Part shown: positions 1 through 7,738 of the stretch, in pieces
Numbering within the stretch: the first letter of the stretch is position 1
Layout of the letters: the number at the start of each line of letters is the position of its first letter
From: Bacillota bacterium
GTDB lineage: Bacteria > Bacillota > Clostridia > Christensenellales > Aristaeellaceae
Length of the DNA stretch: 29,622 nt
Assembly (NCBI GenBank): GCA_023460055.1
Contig: JAEWRJ010000123.1
Location: 1 to 29,622 of the forward strand
Reading direction: 5' to 3'
Made by a program: the position numbers and the translations under genes
The notes under the pieces: model-generated
The model's input: the letters and a program-made list of their open reading frames with translations, nothing else
Told to the model about the DNA's origin: nothing
The model's database searches: none

Positions 1-630
1 CAGCTCGGGCTTACGCGGCGCAGCATAACGGATATCGCCTTTGAGATGGGCTACGCGAATGTGGAATCCTTTTCCCGCGCGTTTAAAAAACAGTTTTTGC
101 AGTCTCCGTCTGTCTACCGCAGGGAGAACAGCCTGCCGGAGCTGTACCCCCGCCTGATTATCAATGAGAAAGAAGGATTCAATATGATCAAACGCTATGA
201 TTTGACCTATATCAGCGAGAGAATACTGCAGGCTAAGGGTGAGTACGTCATCTGCGCGGATATCGACCATTTGCTGGACATCAATGAGAATATAGGACGT
301 GGCGCGGGTGACGCGGCGATTGCCCGTGCGTCCGCGAGGATCGCCGGGAGCCTGGAGAGCAGTATGGAATACTTCCGCATCGGGGCGGATCACTTCATTA
401 TCCTGACCGGCAGCAGCGATGTGGCGCTGGCGGAGAGCATTGCCGGAAAGATCATCTCCCAAGCGGGAGAGGAGGTCGTTTGGAGCGGGGAACCGTTCAG
501 GTTTTCGGTTACGATGGGCCTTGTCAAAGTACCCGAGGATATCTCGGACGCCCGGGAGACCATCGAACGATCGGAGGCCGCCATGATCGCGGCGAAAAAG
601 GAAGGGCGAAACTGCTATAAAGTGATGTGA
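1..630 (+). CDS. AraC-type DNA-binding domain fused to degenerate GGDEF domain (5' partial)
   Basis: The reading frame is open from base 1, so the gene begins upstream and 209 residues are visible. The first ~40 residues are the second helix-turn-helix of an AraC/XylS domain: ITDIAFEMGYANVESFSRAF followed by KKQF and a SPSVYR-like stretch. From about residue 70 a GGDEF fold follows, with a DIDHLLDINENIGRGAGD segment that matches the family's metal- and substrate-binding region, and a C-terminal AAKKEGRNCYKV end typical of the fold. The signature itself reads GADHF instead of GGDEF, and no RxxD inhibitory site precedes it, so diguanylate cyclase activity is doubtful and a ligand-sensing or structural role is more likely. 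The domain order (HTH before GGDEF) is seen directly; the target genes are unknown. Terminator follows at 648. Confidence 0.85.
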   Translation, partial: QLGLTRRSITDIAFEMGYANVESFSRAFKKQFLQSPSVYRRENSLPELYPRLIINEKEGFNMIKRYDLTYISERILQAKGEYVICADIDHLLDINENIGRGAGDAAIARASARIAGSLESSMEYFRIGADHFIILTGSSDVALAESIAGKIISQAGEEVVWSGEPFRFSVTMGLVKVPEDISDARETIERSEAAMIAAKKEGRNCYKVM

Positions 631-647
631 CAATTCACGGTGTCATC

Positions 648-680
648 GAGGAGGCCTTACTCAGGGGGCCTTCTTTTATT
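648..680 (+). terminator. Rho-independent terminator after AraC-GGDEF gene
   Basis: GAGGAGGCC (648-656) pairs with GGCCTTCTT (667-675) as a 9-bp stem containing two G-U pairs. The loop has 10 bases and the stem runs into a T-rich tail. It lies 18 bases after the stop codon. Confidence 0.65.
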
Positions 681-683
681 TGA

Positions 684-713
684 TTGAAGCCGCTCTCCTC
701 TTTCTGGTACAAT
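684..713 (+). promoter_or_regulatory. Sigma-A type promoter for esterase operon
   Basis: TTGAAG at 684-689 and TACAAT at 708-713 are separated by 18 bases. They lie between the upstream terminator and the ribosome binding site AAGGGAGGG (731-739) of the gene starting at 745. Confidence 0.7.
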
Positions 714-744
714 GCGTATAGAAACATTAGAAGGGAGGGCCTGA

Positions 745-1632
745 ATGCCTTCGATTGTCAGTACCATTCTGCGCGGGCAGATCAGGCTGCTTAACCCGAT
801 CATTGTGGGGGCGACGCTGGAGCAGTCGCGCCGGGGGCAGGACGCGCTGGGGCGCATCGGCAGCCGGGCGATGGAGGGAAGCGTGCATTTTCACGAGCTG
901 CGCTTTTCCGAGTTTGACGCGGCCTGGGCAGTGCCCCTGAAGGGGCATGTCAATCGCGCCATCCTGTACCTGCACGGCGGCGCTTATTCGGCGGGCGGGC
1001 TTCCATATGCCAAGGTGTTCGGCGGTCATCTGGCGGAGGTGACAGGGCGGGCATCGCTGTGCGTCGGCTACCGCCTGGCTCCTGAAGACCCCTTCCCGGC
1101 GGCGCTTGAGGATGCCCTGGCCTCTTATAAGGAAATGCTGACGCGCTATGCCCCCTCTGACATCGCCTTTGTGGGGGAGTCGGCCGGCGGCGGGCTTTGC
1201 TTTGCCCTGGCATTATATCTCAAGCAGCTGGGGCTGCCCCAGCCCGAGCAGATCATCGCCATCTCGCCATGGACAGATCTGACGATGAAGCGGGATGTCA
1301 GCGCCTTGCAGGCGCTCGATCCGCTGATCGACCGGGATAACCTGAAGACCTACGCTGCTTACTACGGGGGCGGGGAGAATCTTGAAAACCCCCTCATCTC
1401 GCCCCTTTACGGTGATCTGGCAGGCCTGCCGCCTTCTTACATTATTGTGGGCAGCCATGAGATACTGCTTGACGACAGCCGCCTGATGAAGGAAGCGCTC
1501 GAGCGCGCCGGCTGTGAGTGCGATCTGCATGTTGAAGACGGGCTTTGGCATGTCTATGTGCTCTACGGCGTACCGGAGGCCAGGGAGGCCATACGAGAAA
1601 TCGCCAGGCGCCTGGAGGGCAGGCGGCCATGA
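745..1632 (+). CDS. Alpha/beta hydrolase, hormone-sensitive-lipase (HSL) type esterase
   Basis: This 295-residue protein has the HSL-family arrangement: an oxyanion-hole motif HGGAY at residues 77-81, the nucleophile elbow GESAG at 144-148 (Ser146), and a C-terminal His269 in DGLWHVY. The acid is less clear: where relatives usually have an Asp in a DxxL or DEILLDD segment, this protein reads SHEILLDD (237-244), so Glu239 or an Asp at 243/244 must serve. The family hydrolyses short acyl esters, often in the cytoplasm. No signal peptide is seen. The stop overlaps the next start in an ATGA, which implies translational coupling to the acyltransferase. Substrate is unknown; an acetylated alcohol or a lipid-like ester is a guess from the neighbour. 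Confidence 0.9.
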   Translation: MPSIVSTILRGQIRLLNPIIVGATLEQSRRGQDALGRIGSRAMEGSVHFHELRFSEFDAAWAVPLKGHVNRAILYLHGGAYSAGGLPYAKVFGGHLAEVTGRASLCVGYRLAPEDPFPAALEDALASYKEMLTRYAPSDIAFVGESAGGGLCFALALYLKQLGLPQPEQIIAISPWTDLTMKRDVSALQALDPLIDRDNLKTYAAYYGGGENLENPLISPLYGDLAGLPPSYIIVGSHEILLDDSRLMKEALERAGCECDLHVEDGLWHVYVLYGVPEAREAIREIARRLEGRRP

Positions 1633-2942
1633 GCGGCAAGCGTATCAAGCGCCGTCACGCGGCGCCGGAGTGGCTGAAGCTGGATAACGCGGGCAAGATT
1701 TACCCCGCGACCAGATCCTTCGGCTGGATGGCAGTTTACCGCTTGTCTGTTACCCTGGATGAACCCGTGGACGAGACGCTCTTGAACCAGGCGCTTAAAA
1801 CCACGGTCAAGCGTCTGCCCTATTTTGCTTACCGTCTGCGGCGCGGCCTGTTTTGGTTTTATCTGGAGCAGCAGGAAGGCGTGCCGCGCGTCCAGCCCGA
1901 TGCGGTTAATCCCTGCCTGCCTTTCTCGCCCGGGCGCGACGGACACTTTATGTTCCGCGTACGCGTGCACGACTGCCGCGTAGCGGTGGAGATCTTCCAT
2001 GTGCTGGCTGACGGTACGGGCACGATGACCTTCCTGCTGACACTGATCGCAGAATATTTGAGGCTGAGGCATGGGAACCGTATCCCTGCCTTCGCGCCCT
2101 ATATACTGGACTGCAGGGATAAACCCAAATCCGGTGAGTGGGAAGACAGCTTTCCCGTCTACGCCAGGGATGCTGCCCGCCCGCGGGGCGAGGAAGCCGC
2201 CTATCCGCTGCGCGGCACGCCCGCTGAGCGGGACTATCTGCAGGTAACGACTGGCATTATGGATTCCGGCCGTCTGGCCGCCGCGGCGAAGAACCGCGGG
2301 GCGACGATCAATACCTATCTGGCGGCGCTGATTTTGCAGGCCTTGGTCGGCATCGCCAAGGAGGACAAGCGCAAAGGCCTGGCGAGGCGGCCTGTCAAGC
2401 TCTCCATGCCCGTCAACCTGCGAAAGTACTACAAGAGCAGCACGCTGCGCAATTTTTCCAGCTATATCAATGTCCCCGTTTACGCGGACTACGGGGAATA
2501 CAGCCTGGATGACATCATCACGCTGGTGAAGCATTCCATGGGCTATGAGACGGCGGAGCAGCTGATCAACGCCAGGTTTTCATCCAATGTGCACGCCGAG
2601 CAGTCAAAGGCTATCCGCCCTGTGCCGCTTGTCATCAAAAGCCTGATCCTGCGAATGATGTACGCGCTGACGGGTGAACGCTATTTTACATCCGTGCTGT
2701 CCAATATGGGGCGCATTGATTTGCCCGAGGGCATGCGCGGGCATGTGAAAAGGCTTGACTTTATCATTGGAGCAGGTCGCAGCAATCCGCTGTCCATCGG
2801 CTGCGTCAGCGTCAACGGGCAGACTTATTTAAGCTTCAGCAGAACCATCAAGGAGCCTGAGGTGGAGAGGCGCGTGCTGTCCGCCCTGATCCGCGAGGGC
2901 GTGCCTGTGATGGTGGAGAGCAACAGGAGGATAAATCGATGA
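1629..2942 (+). CDS. Alcohol acetyltransferase / condensation-domain-like acyltransferase
   Basis: The start ATG at 1629 overlaps the esterase stop (ATGA), and is preferred over an in-frame upstream ATG at 1545 that would lie inside the esterase. The 437-residue product has the HxxxDG motif of the CoA-dependent acyltransferase superfamily as HVLADG (His124, Asp128, Gly129), and the later PVNLRKYY...TLRNFSSY region typical of alcohol acetyltransferase-like condensation proteins. Related enzymes move acyl groups from CoA or a carrier to an alcohol or amine. No carrier protein or adenylation gene is nearby, so a stand-alone O- or N-acyltransferase is more likely than a peptide synthetase part. 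The next gene again overlaps as ATGA. Substrate cannot be told from sequence. Confidence 0.8.
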   Translation: MSGKRIKRRHAAPEWLKLDNAGKIYPATRSFGWMAVYRLSVTLDEPVDETLLNQALKTTVKRLPYFAYRLRRGLFWFYLEQQEGVPRVQPDAVNPCLPFSPGRDGHFMFRVRVHDCRVAVEIFHVLADGTGTMTFLLTLIAEYLRLRHGNRIPAFAPYILDCRDKPKSGEWEDSFPVYARDAARPRGEEAAYPLRGTPAERDYLQVTTGIMDSGRLAAAAKNRGATINTYLAALILQALVGIAKEDKRKGLARRPVKLSMPVNLRKYYKSSTLRNFSSYINVPVYADYGEYSLDDIITLVKHSMGYETAEQLINARFSSNVHAEQSKAIRPVPLVIKSLILRMMYALTGERYFTSVLSNMGRIDLPEGMRGHVKRLDFIIGAGRSNPLSIGCVSVNGQTYLSFSRTIKEPEVERRVLSALIREGVPVMVESNRRINR

Positions 2943-3646
2943 GCTATTGTGTTCATTGCGGGGTGGAGCTGGCCCCCAGCGAGCGGGATTGCCCGCTGTG
3001 CGGTACCGTGGTGCTCAACCCGCGCTGCGATTGGGAAGCGCCCGATACCCTGCCATATCCCGAAACAGTGGATGTCAAGGAAGCCCGGATCGACCGGCGC
3101 TATGCCCGGCAGCTGGTGGCTATTCTGCTCATAGCCAATGTGGTTATTACTCTGCTGCTTGATTTTCTGGGCGGCGGCGGGCTGACCTGGTCGCCTTATG
3201 TGATCGGCGCGGTGGGCCTCTTGTACTGCTGGTTCGTGGTGCCGCTGCTGTACAAGTTTTCCCGCCCCTATGCCTTTGTAGGCATTGATTTCGCGGCTTT
3301 GGGCCTGTTTTTATTCCTGGTTGCTCTGATGTCGGGAGGAATGGGCTGGTACCTGAGATTGTTCATTCCTTTGCTGCTGCTCAGCGGCATCACCTTCATC
3401 CTGATCATGCTGTCGCTTCGCCGCCTGGAATGGCCCTGGCTGTACCGCATTGCCCTGGCTTGCCTGGTGGTCGGCCTCTTCCTGCCGGGCGTGGAAACCC
3501 TGATCCGCTGGAACGCGGGGTATGGCATGCGCTTTGAGTGGTCCTTCTACGCGGCGATCCCCATCGCCGTATTCGCGGCCGCCCTTCTGCTGGTGGAGCG
3601 GAACAAGCCGCTGAAAGAGGAAATCAGGAAGAAGCTGTTTATCTGA
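2939..3646 (+). CDS. Zinc-ribbon membrane protein (DUF6320-like)
   Basis: The 235-residue protein opens with a zinc ribbon made by Cys4, Cys7, Cys18 and Cys21 (CxxC...CPLCG), followed by a polar linker and then about six hydrophobic segments from residue ~57 to ~218, ending in a basic tail. This resembles the clostridial DUF6320 type of protein, whose function is not known to me. It is the last gene of a three-gene unit, coupled to the acyltransferase by an ATGA overlap, and is followed at once by a strong terminator. The ribbon probably sits on the cytoplasmic side, since no signal peptide precedes it. A role in holding the two enzymes at the membrane, or in handling their product, is inference only. 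Confidence 0.75.
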   Translation: MSYCVHCGVELAPSERDCPLCGTVVLNPRCDWEAPDTLPYPETVDVKEARIDRRYARQLVAILLIANVVITLLLDFLGGGGLTWSPYVIGAVGLLYCWFVVPLLYKFSRPYAFVGIDFAALGLFLFLVALMSGGMGWYLRLFIPLLLLSGITFILIMLSLRRLEWPWLYRIALACLVVGLFLPGVETLIRWNAGYGMRFEWSFYAAIPIAVFAAALLLVERNKPLKEEIRKKLFI

Positions 3647-3660
3647 CAAGGGGGCTGTCT

Positions 3661-3694
3661 GCCGCCGGCGCGATCACCGCGCCGGCGCTTTTTT
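3661..3694 (+). terminator. Strong rho-independent terminator of esterase/acyltransferase operon
   Basis: CGCCGGCGCG (3663-3672) and CGCGCCGGCG (3678-3687) form a perfect 10-bp GC stem with a five-base loop, followed after one C by six Ts (3689-3694). Confidence 0.92.
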
Positions 3695-3733
3695 ACCGTC
3701 TTTGTAACATGACATATAGATGCCGTGTTCCTA

Positions 3734-3742
3734 TGCTATAAT
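3734..3742 (+). promoter_or_regulatory. Extended -10 promoter
   Basis: A TGC directly before TATAAT (3737-3742) gives an extended -10 element. No good -35 hexamer is found 16-18 bases upstream. It would start transcription near 3749, just ahead of the AAGGAAGGGG ribosome binding site of the remnant gene at 3765. Confidence 0.65.
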
Positions 3743-3764
3743 GCCATTAAAGGAAGGGGCCGAT

Positions 3765-3951
3765 ATGGACCATGATGAGATCCTGCGATACTGCCTCTCC
3801 AAGCCGGGCGCATTTTTATGTAGTCAGCCTTAACGGCACCGTTTCCGGTGTAGATATCATCCGCATGATCGACCATGCCTACCAGGCGGTCGTGAGCGGG
3901 ATGCGGGGGATCGCGAGAAGAGAAATTGAACAGAAGGCGCGTGAAGCCTGA
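3765..3951 (+). pseudogene. MmcQ/YjbR-family protein remnant with internal deletion and frameshift
   Basis: From the ATG at 3765, with a good ribosome binding site, the frame reads MDHDEILRYCLSKPGAF, which matches the start of MmcQ/YjbR proteins, and then hits a stop at 3831. In the next frame, from about 3811, the sequence reads HFYVVSLNGTV followed by GVDIIRMIDHAYQAVVSGM, which matches the family's C-terminal end and closes with a stop at 3949-3951. Together only about 63 residues remain of a usual ~115-120, so roughly 65 middle codons are gone and the two ends are out of frame. The family is thought to bind DNA, but its function is poorly known. The final stop overlaps the ribosome binding site of the gene at 3968, so the remnant may persist as a leader. 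A sequencing or assembly error could mimic this. Confidence 0.75.
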
Positions 3952-3967
3952 AGGAGGGTTTGGCAGG

Positions 3968-4672
3968 ATGGATATAAACATACAGAATTACAATGATTTT
4001 ACCGCGGCTTTGCTGGAGACGGGTTTTTCAATGGGCGGCGGGAATGATGAGGGAATCTTCGCGGTCATTCCGTGGAGCTGGGAAGGGCAGCCGCCCTATG
4101 ATACTCCTGTGCGGTGGCATATTGGAGATCCAGAAACAGACCCTTGGGAGTGGCGGATACGGGTGCTGGATGAGCGCAATGATATCGCCTACGCAAAGCT
4201 GTTCTTTAAGAAAAGCGGCTTCATCGCAAAGGAGTGGTATCCCTTTTTCCTGGCAGCCCGGCGCGGCGGCGAGACCCTTTCAGAGGCTTGGGAGGACGGC
4301 AGGATCAGCCACCCAGCCAAGCTGATCTATGATGTCGTACAGGACCATGGCGCACTGCCTCTCCATGCCATCAAAGGGCTGGCGGGGTTTGGCAGGGAGG
4401 AAAAATCGCAATTTGATCAAGCCCTGGTCGAGATGCAGATGAAGATGTACCTGACCATGTGCGGCAGGGCGCAGAAGATATCGCAAAAAGGGGAGGCCTT
4501 TGGCTGGTCATCCACTGTTTTCTGCACCACCGAGCTGTTTTGGGGGCAGGACGTGTTTGACAGCGCTCTGAAACTGGATAAGGAGGAAGCCATCCGGGCC
4601 ATCACGCAGCGCGTTTATCTGCTGAATCCGGCGGCTTCCTTAAAAAAGATACAGAAGTTTATCGCCGGCTGA
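3968..4672 (+). CDS. AlkZ-related winged-helix protein (probable)
   Basis: The start is placed at ATG 3968 because AGGAGGG (3952-3958) sits nine bases before it. A TTG at 3926 lies inside the upstream remnant gene and lacks such a site. The 234-residue soluble protein begins MDINIQNYNDFTAALLETGF and has an IPWSWEG segment, an aromatic DPWEWRIRVL region, an FFLAARRGG stretch and a C-terminal winged-helix-like half with WSSTVFCTTELFWG. This pattern is like clostridial proteins named AlkZ-related, distant kin of the alkylpurine or crosslink DNA glycosylases AlkZ/YcaQ but much shorter. No catalytic motif could be confirmed. It shares a promoter with the MmcQ remnant. Function is uncertain. Confidence 0.6.
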   Translation: MDINIQNYNDFTAALLETGFSMGGGNDEGIFAVIPWSWEGQPPYDTPVRWHIGDPETDPWEWRIRVLDERNDIAYAKLFFKKSGFIAKEWYPFFLAARRGGETLSEAWEDGRISHPAKLIYDVVQDHGALPLHAIKGLAGFGREEKSQFDQALVEMQMKMYLTMCGRAQKISQKGEAFGWSSTVFCTTELFWGQDVFDSALKLDKEEAIRAITQRVYLLNPAASLKKIQKFIAG

Positions 4673-4728
4673 CATGGCTGGAAAACGGACATGAGCAATG
4701 ATCTTTTTTGTTGACCCTTATCATGGTA

Positions 4729-4756
4729 TTGACATGCTTCTATTCGGATACATAAT
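4729..4756 (+). promoter_or_regulatory. Promoter for small Lys/Pro-rich protein gene
   Basis: A consensus TTGACA at 4729-4734 is followed after 16 bases by CATAAT at 4751-4756. The predicted start near 4763 lies about 50 bases before the small gene at 4813. A second TTGACC at 4711-4716 has no matching -10. Confidence 0.65.
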
Positions 4757-4812
4757 CCAGACAGCGGTCGTGCAGTATGTGAAAAAGAGTATCAATGGAA
4801 GGAGAAGTCAAA

Positions 4813-4938
4813 ATGGGAGATAAGAGCAAAGTACTCAAGCCATCTATGAAGAAAGCAAAAAAAGCGCCTGAGATCGCCCCTGCCAAAACCCCCGAGCCGG
4901 TCAAAAAACCGGACGCCAAACCTCAGCCCAAGAAATAA
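4813..4938 (+). CDS. Small basic Lys/Pro/Ala-rich protein, 41 residues
   Basis: An ATG at 4813 stands eight bases after AAGGAG (4799-4804) and opens a 41-residue frame ending at TAA 4936. The product begins MGDKSKVLKPSMKKAKKAPE and continues with Pro-Lys-Ala repeats to a PKPQPKK-like tail. It has no hydrophobic segment and is strongly basic and likely disordered. A promoter lies upstream (4729-4756) and a terminator downstream (5038-5066), so it seems to be a single-gene unit, which argues that it is expressed. I do not recognise a named family. Binding to nucleic acid, ribosome or anionic envelope polymers would fit its charge, but that is inference. Confidence 0.65.
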   Translation: MGDKSKVLKPSMKKAKKAPEIAPAKTPEPVKKPDAKPQPKK

Positions 4939-5037
4939 ACGCCGGTCATTAACGTTCCGTATAATCGGTTGCTGACCATATTCACCGCCGCGTGGCCGCG
5001 CCATTCATCTATAAACCCGATCTCTCATTCTCATATG

Positions 5038-5066
5038 AGCCGGCCTGCTGAGGCTTCGGCTTTTTT
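5038..5066 (+). terminator. Rho-independent terminator before polA
   Basis: AGCCGGCC (5038-5045) pairs with GGC-TT-CGGCT (5052-5061) as an eight-bp stem with a two-base bulge and a six-base loop, running into a T tract ending at 5066. The rest of 4939-5128 shows no further gene. Confidence 0.7.
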
Positions 5067-5128
5067 GAGTGGCGAGGAACAGGGGCCCTGCCACCGCGAT
5101 GGCCTTTCACGCGCCTGCCCTCCTGTCT

Positions 5129-5158
5129 TTTACAGCTTCCCCTTGAATATGCTACAAT
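5129..5158 (+). promoter_or_regulatory. Extended -10 promoter for polA operon
   Basis: TTTACA at 5129-5134 and TACAAT at 5153-5158 are 18 bases apart, and TGC (5150-5152) extends the -10. Transcription would start near 5165, only a few bases before the polA start. Confidence 0.75.
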
Positions 5159-5170
5159 ACCCCCGAGGTG

Positions 5171-7738
5171 ATGAAGGTGCAGGAACGTTGCGTGATCGTT
5201 GATGGACACAGCCTGATGTATCGGGCCTTCCACGCGCTGCCGCTCATGGACGCGGATGGCGTATATACCAATGCCGTGCACGGCTTTTTAAGCATGCTGC
5301 TGCGTGTTTTCCGGGAGCAGCGGCCGCAGTACTGCGCGGTGGCCTTTGACGACCATACGCCCACCTTTCGCCACGAAGGGTATGAGGCGTACAAGGCAGG
5401 GCGCTCGCCCATGCCCGAGGAGCTGCGCCCTCAGTTTCCGCTGATCCAGGAGCTGCTTTCGGCGATGGGCATCGGCGTGGTGATCCTGCCGCGCTGGGAG
5501 GCCGATGATGTCCTGGGCACCATCTCCCGTCAGGCGAACGAGCGGGGGATAGAGGCATTGCTTTTGACCGGCGACCGGGACGCGCTGCAGCTGGTCGGTG
5601 ATGATACAAAAATGCTGTTCACCAGGAAAGGCATATCGGAGACGATCTTGTTTGACCCCAAGGGGGTGAAGGAATACTTCGGCGTCAGCCCCGAGCAGGT
5701 GCCCGATTGGAAGGGCTTGATGGGGGACTCAAGCGATAACATCCCCGGCATCCCCGGCGTGGGCGAAAAGACTGCCGTGAAGCTGCTGGACAGCTACGGT
5801 ACCCTGGAGGGTGTGCTGGAGCATGCGGATGAGATCAAGGGCAAGCTGGGCGAGAAGGTACGGGATAACAAGGAGCAGGCCCGCATGTCCAAGCGGCTAG
5901 CCACCATCGACCGGGACGCGCCCCTGAACGCCGCCTTTGGCGAGTGGACGATCACGAAGCTGCAGGGCGCTCTGCCGCTGCTGAAAAAATACCAGCTCAA
6001 CGTGATCGCCGCCGAGGTGATGAAGATGTCGGTTTCGGCCGATGTCCAAACATCGCCAAGGGACGACGCGAGCCTGCCTCCGGTCAAGGAAGCGCGGCAT
6101 ATCGATGAGATGCTTGCTTTCGTGCAGTACCTGGGCCGGGGGAGCCTGATCCTCTGCCTCAATGAGGAAGGGCTCAGCTTTTCAAAACCCGATGGTCAGG
6201 CTCTCCGCTTGAAGTTCCAGGAGGCGCAGCAGGATCTGTTCAACACCTCTTCAGCCCCTACCATGGAGGAGGCTTTGAAAGCCATCGCGCCCCTGCTTCA
6301 AAAGACGGGGCTGATCACGCATGACGCGAAACGCTTTTTGCACCGGCTGCTGGCGCTGAACCTGCCGATTCCGGAAGTGATCCACGATACCATGGTGCTG
6401 TGCTACCTGCGCAATCCGCAGGAGCGGGGCTATGAGCTGTCTGCCTTCGCTGCCCAGGACGCGCAGGGCATCGCCTTTCTATTAAAGGACAGGCTGGAGG
6501 GGGTCAGGCAGGAGGGCATGGAAGCGCTGTACCGAGACATTGAACTGCCGCTGGTACGCGTGCTGTTTGATATGGAAGCCGAAGGCTTCCAGGTGGACAA
6601 GGAGCCGCTGATCGACATGGGGCAGCGCTTCTCGGAGCAGACAAAGCAGCTGCAGGAAGAGATATACGCGCTGACCGGCGTGAAGGGCTTTAATATCAAC
6701 AGCCCCCAGCAGCTGGGACGGGTGCTGTTTGAGGACCTGAAACTGCCTTCCGGCCGCAAGACCCGCACAGGCTACTCAACTGACGCGGATACGCTGGAGG
6801 GGCTTAAAGCCCTGCATCCCGCCATCGACAAGATACTGGAATACCGTCAGATCGTGAAGCTCAACGGCACCTACATTGAGGGGCTGCTGCGCAAGGTGGA
6901 CGCCACGGGCCGCATCCATACCACCTTTGACCAGGTGGGCACAGCTACGGGCCGCATCAGTTCCAACGAGCCGAACCTGCAGAACATCCCCGTGCGCACC
7001 CAGATGGGGCGCGAGATCAGGCGGGCTTTCGTGGCCAAGCCGGGCTGCGTGCTGGTGGACGGCGACTATTCGCAGATCGAGCTGCGCGTGCTGGCCCACA
7101 TGTCGGGCGACGAGGCGATGTGTGATGCCTTTATCCGCGGGCAGGATATCCACACCCGCACGGCAGCCGAGATCAACGGTGTGCCCATGCAGCAGGTGAC
7201 GGGCGAGATGCGCTCAGCCGCTAAGGCGGTCAATTTCGGCATCGTGTACGGCATCAGTGATTTCGGCCTGGCCAGCAATATCGGCATCAGCATCAAGCGA
7301 GCGGGGGAGTTCATTGCCAGGTATCTTGAGCGTTATCCCAAGGTGCATGAGTTTATGGAAATCGCGAAGAAGGAAGGCTACCTCAACGAGTACGCGGCGA
7401 CGCTCTACGGCAGGCGGCGCAGGCTGCCGGAACTCAAAAGCAGCAATGCCAACCAGCGCAATTTCGGCGAGCGCGTGGCAATGAATATGCCCATACAGGG
7501 CACGGCGGCTGATATCATCAAGGCGGCCATGGTCCGGGTGCACAGGCGCTTGAGTGAGGAAGGGCTGAAGGCCAGGCTGATCCTTACCGTACACGATGAG
7601 CTGCTGATCGAGACCCCCGAGGAAGAGGCCGCGCAGGTTGTCGGGCTGCTGCGCGAGAGCATGGAGGGGGTCATCAAGCTGAAGGTGCCCCTGCAAAGCG
7701 ATATCAAGACAGGAAACAGCTGGTATGAAACGAAGTAA
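5171..7738 (+). CDS. polA: DNA polymerase I
   Basis: The 855-residue product is a full-length family A polymerase. The N-terminal third is the 5'-3' exonuclease domain (VDGHSLMYRAFHALP, EADDVLGT, TGDRDALQL, GDSSDNIPGIPGVGEKTA). The middle (~295-460) occupies the place of the 3'-5' exonuclease but lacks the DxE residues (it reads LCLNEEGL), so no proofreading is expected, as in many Bacillota. The C-terminal polymerase has motif A DGDYSQIELRVLAH (from residue ~630), motif B RSAAKAVNFGIVYG (from 681) and motif C VHDE (807-810). It acts in Okazaki fragment processing and repair. The start is uncertain: ATG 5171, GTG 5168 and GTG 5177 are all in frame, and a strong GAGGTGAT (5165-5172) best fits GTG 5177. 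The stop overlaps coaE by 14 bases. Confidence 0.98.
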   Translation: MKVQERCVIVDGHSLMYRAFHALPLMDADGVYTNAVHGFLSMLLRVFREQRPQYCAVAFDDHTPTFRHEGYEAYKAGRSPMPEELRPQFPLIQELLSAMGIGVVILPRWEADDVLGTISRQANERGIEALLLTGDRDALQLVGDDTKMLFTRKGISETILFDPKGVKEYFGVSPEQVPDWKGLMGDSSDNIPGIPGVGEKTAVKLLDSYGTLEGVLEHADEIKGKLGEKVRDNKEQARMSKRLATIDRDAPLNAAFGEWTITKLQGALPLLKKYQLNVIAAEVMKMSVSADVQTSPRDDASLPPVKEARHIDEMLAFVQYLGRGSLILCLNEEGLSFSKPDGQALRLKFQEAQQDLFNTSSAPTMEEALKAIAPLLQKTGLITHDAKRFLHRLLALNLPIPEVIHDTMVLCYLRNPQERGYELSAFAAQDAQGIAFLLKDRLEGVRQEGMEALYRDIELPLVRVLFDMEAEGFQVDKEPLIDMGQRFSEQTKQLQEEIYALTGVKGFNINSPQQLGRVLFEDLKLPSGRKTRTGYSTDADTLEGLKALHPAIDKILEYRQIVKLNGTYIEGLLRKVDATGRIHTTFDQVGTATGRISSNEPNLQNIPVRTQMGREIRRAFVAKPGCVLVDGDYSQIELRVLAHMSGDEAMCDAFIRGQDIHTRTAAEINGVPMQQVTGEMRSAAKAVNFGIVYGISDFGLASNIGISIKRAGEFIARYLERYPKVHEFMEIAKKEGYLNEYAATLYGRRRRLPELKSSNANQRNFGERVAMNMPIQGTAADIIKAAMVRVHRRLSEEGLKARLILTVHDELLIETPEEEAAQVVGLLRESMEGVIKLKVPLQSDIKTGNSWYETK

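Noticed and set aside
1545..1628. Upstream ATG for the acyltransferase gene that would add 28 residues.
   Set aside because: The extension lies inside the esterase gene and lacks similarity to the family; the ATGA overlap at 1629 is the usual coupled start.
1563..2534. Long open frame on the minus strand (323 codons) opposite the acyltransferase gene.
   Set aside because: It is an antisense shadow of GC-rich coding sequence: no ribosome binding site, no family pattern, and it overlaps well-supported motifs on the plus strand.
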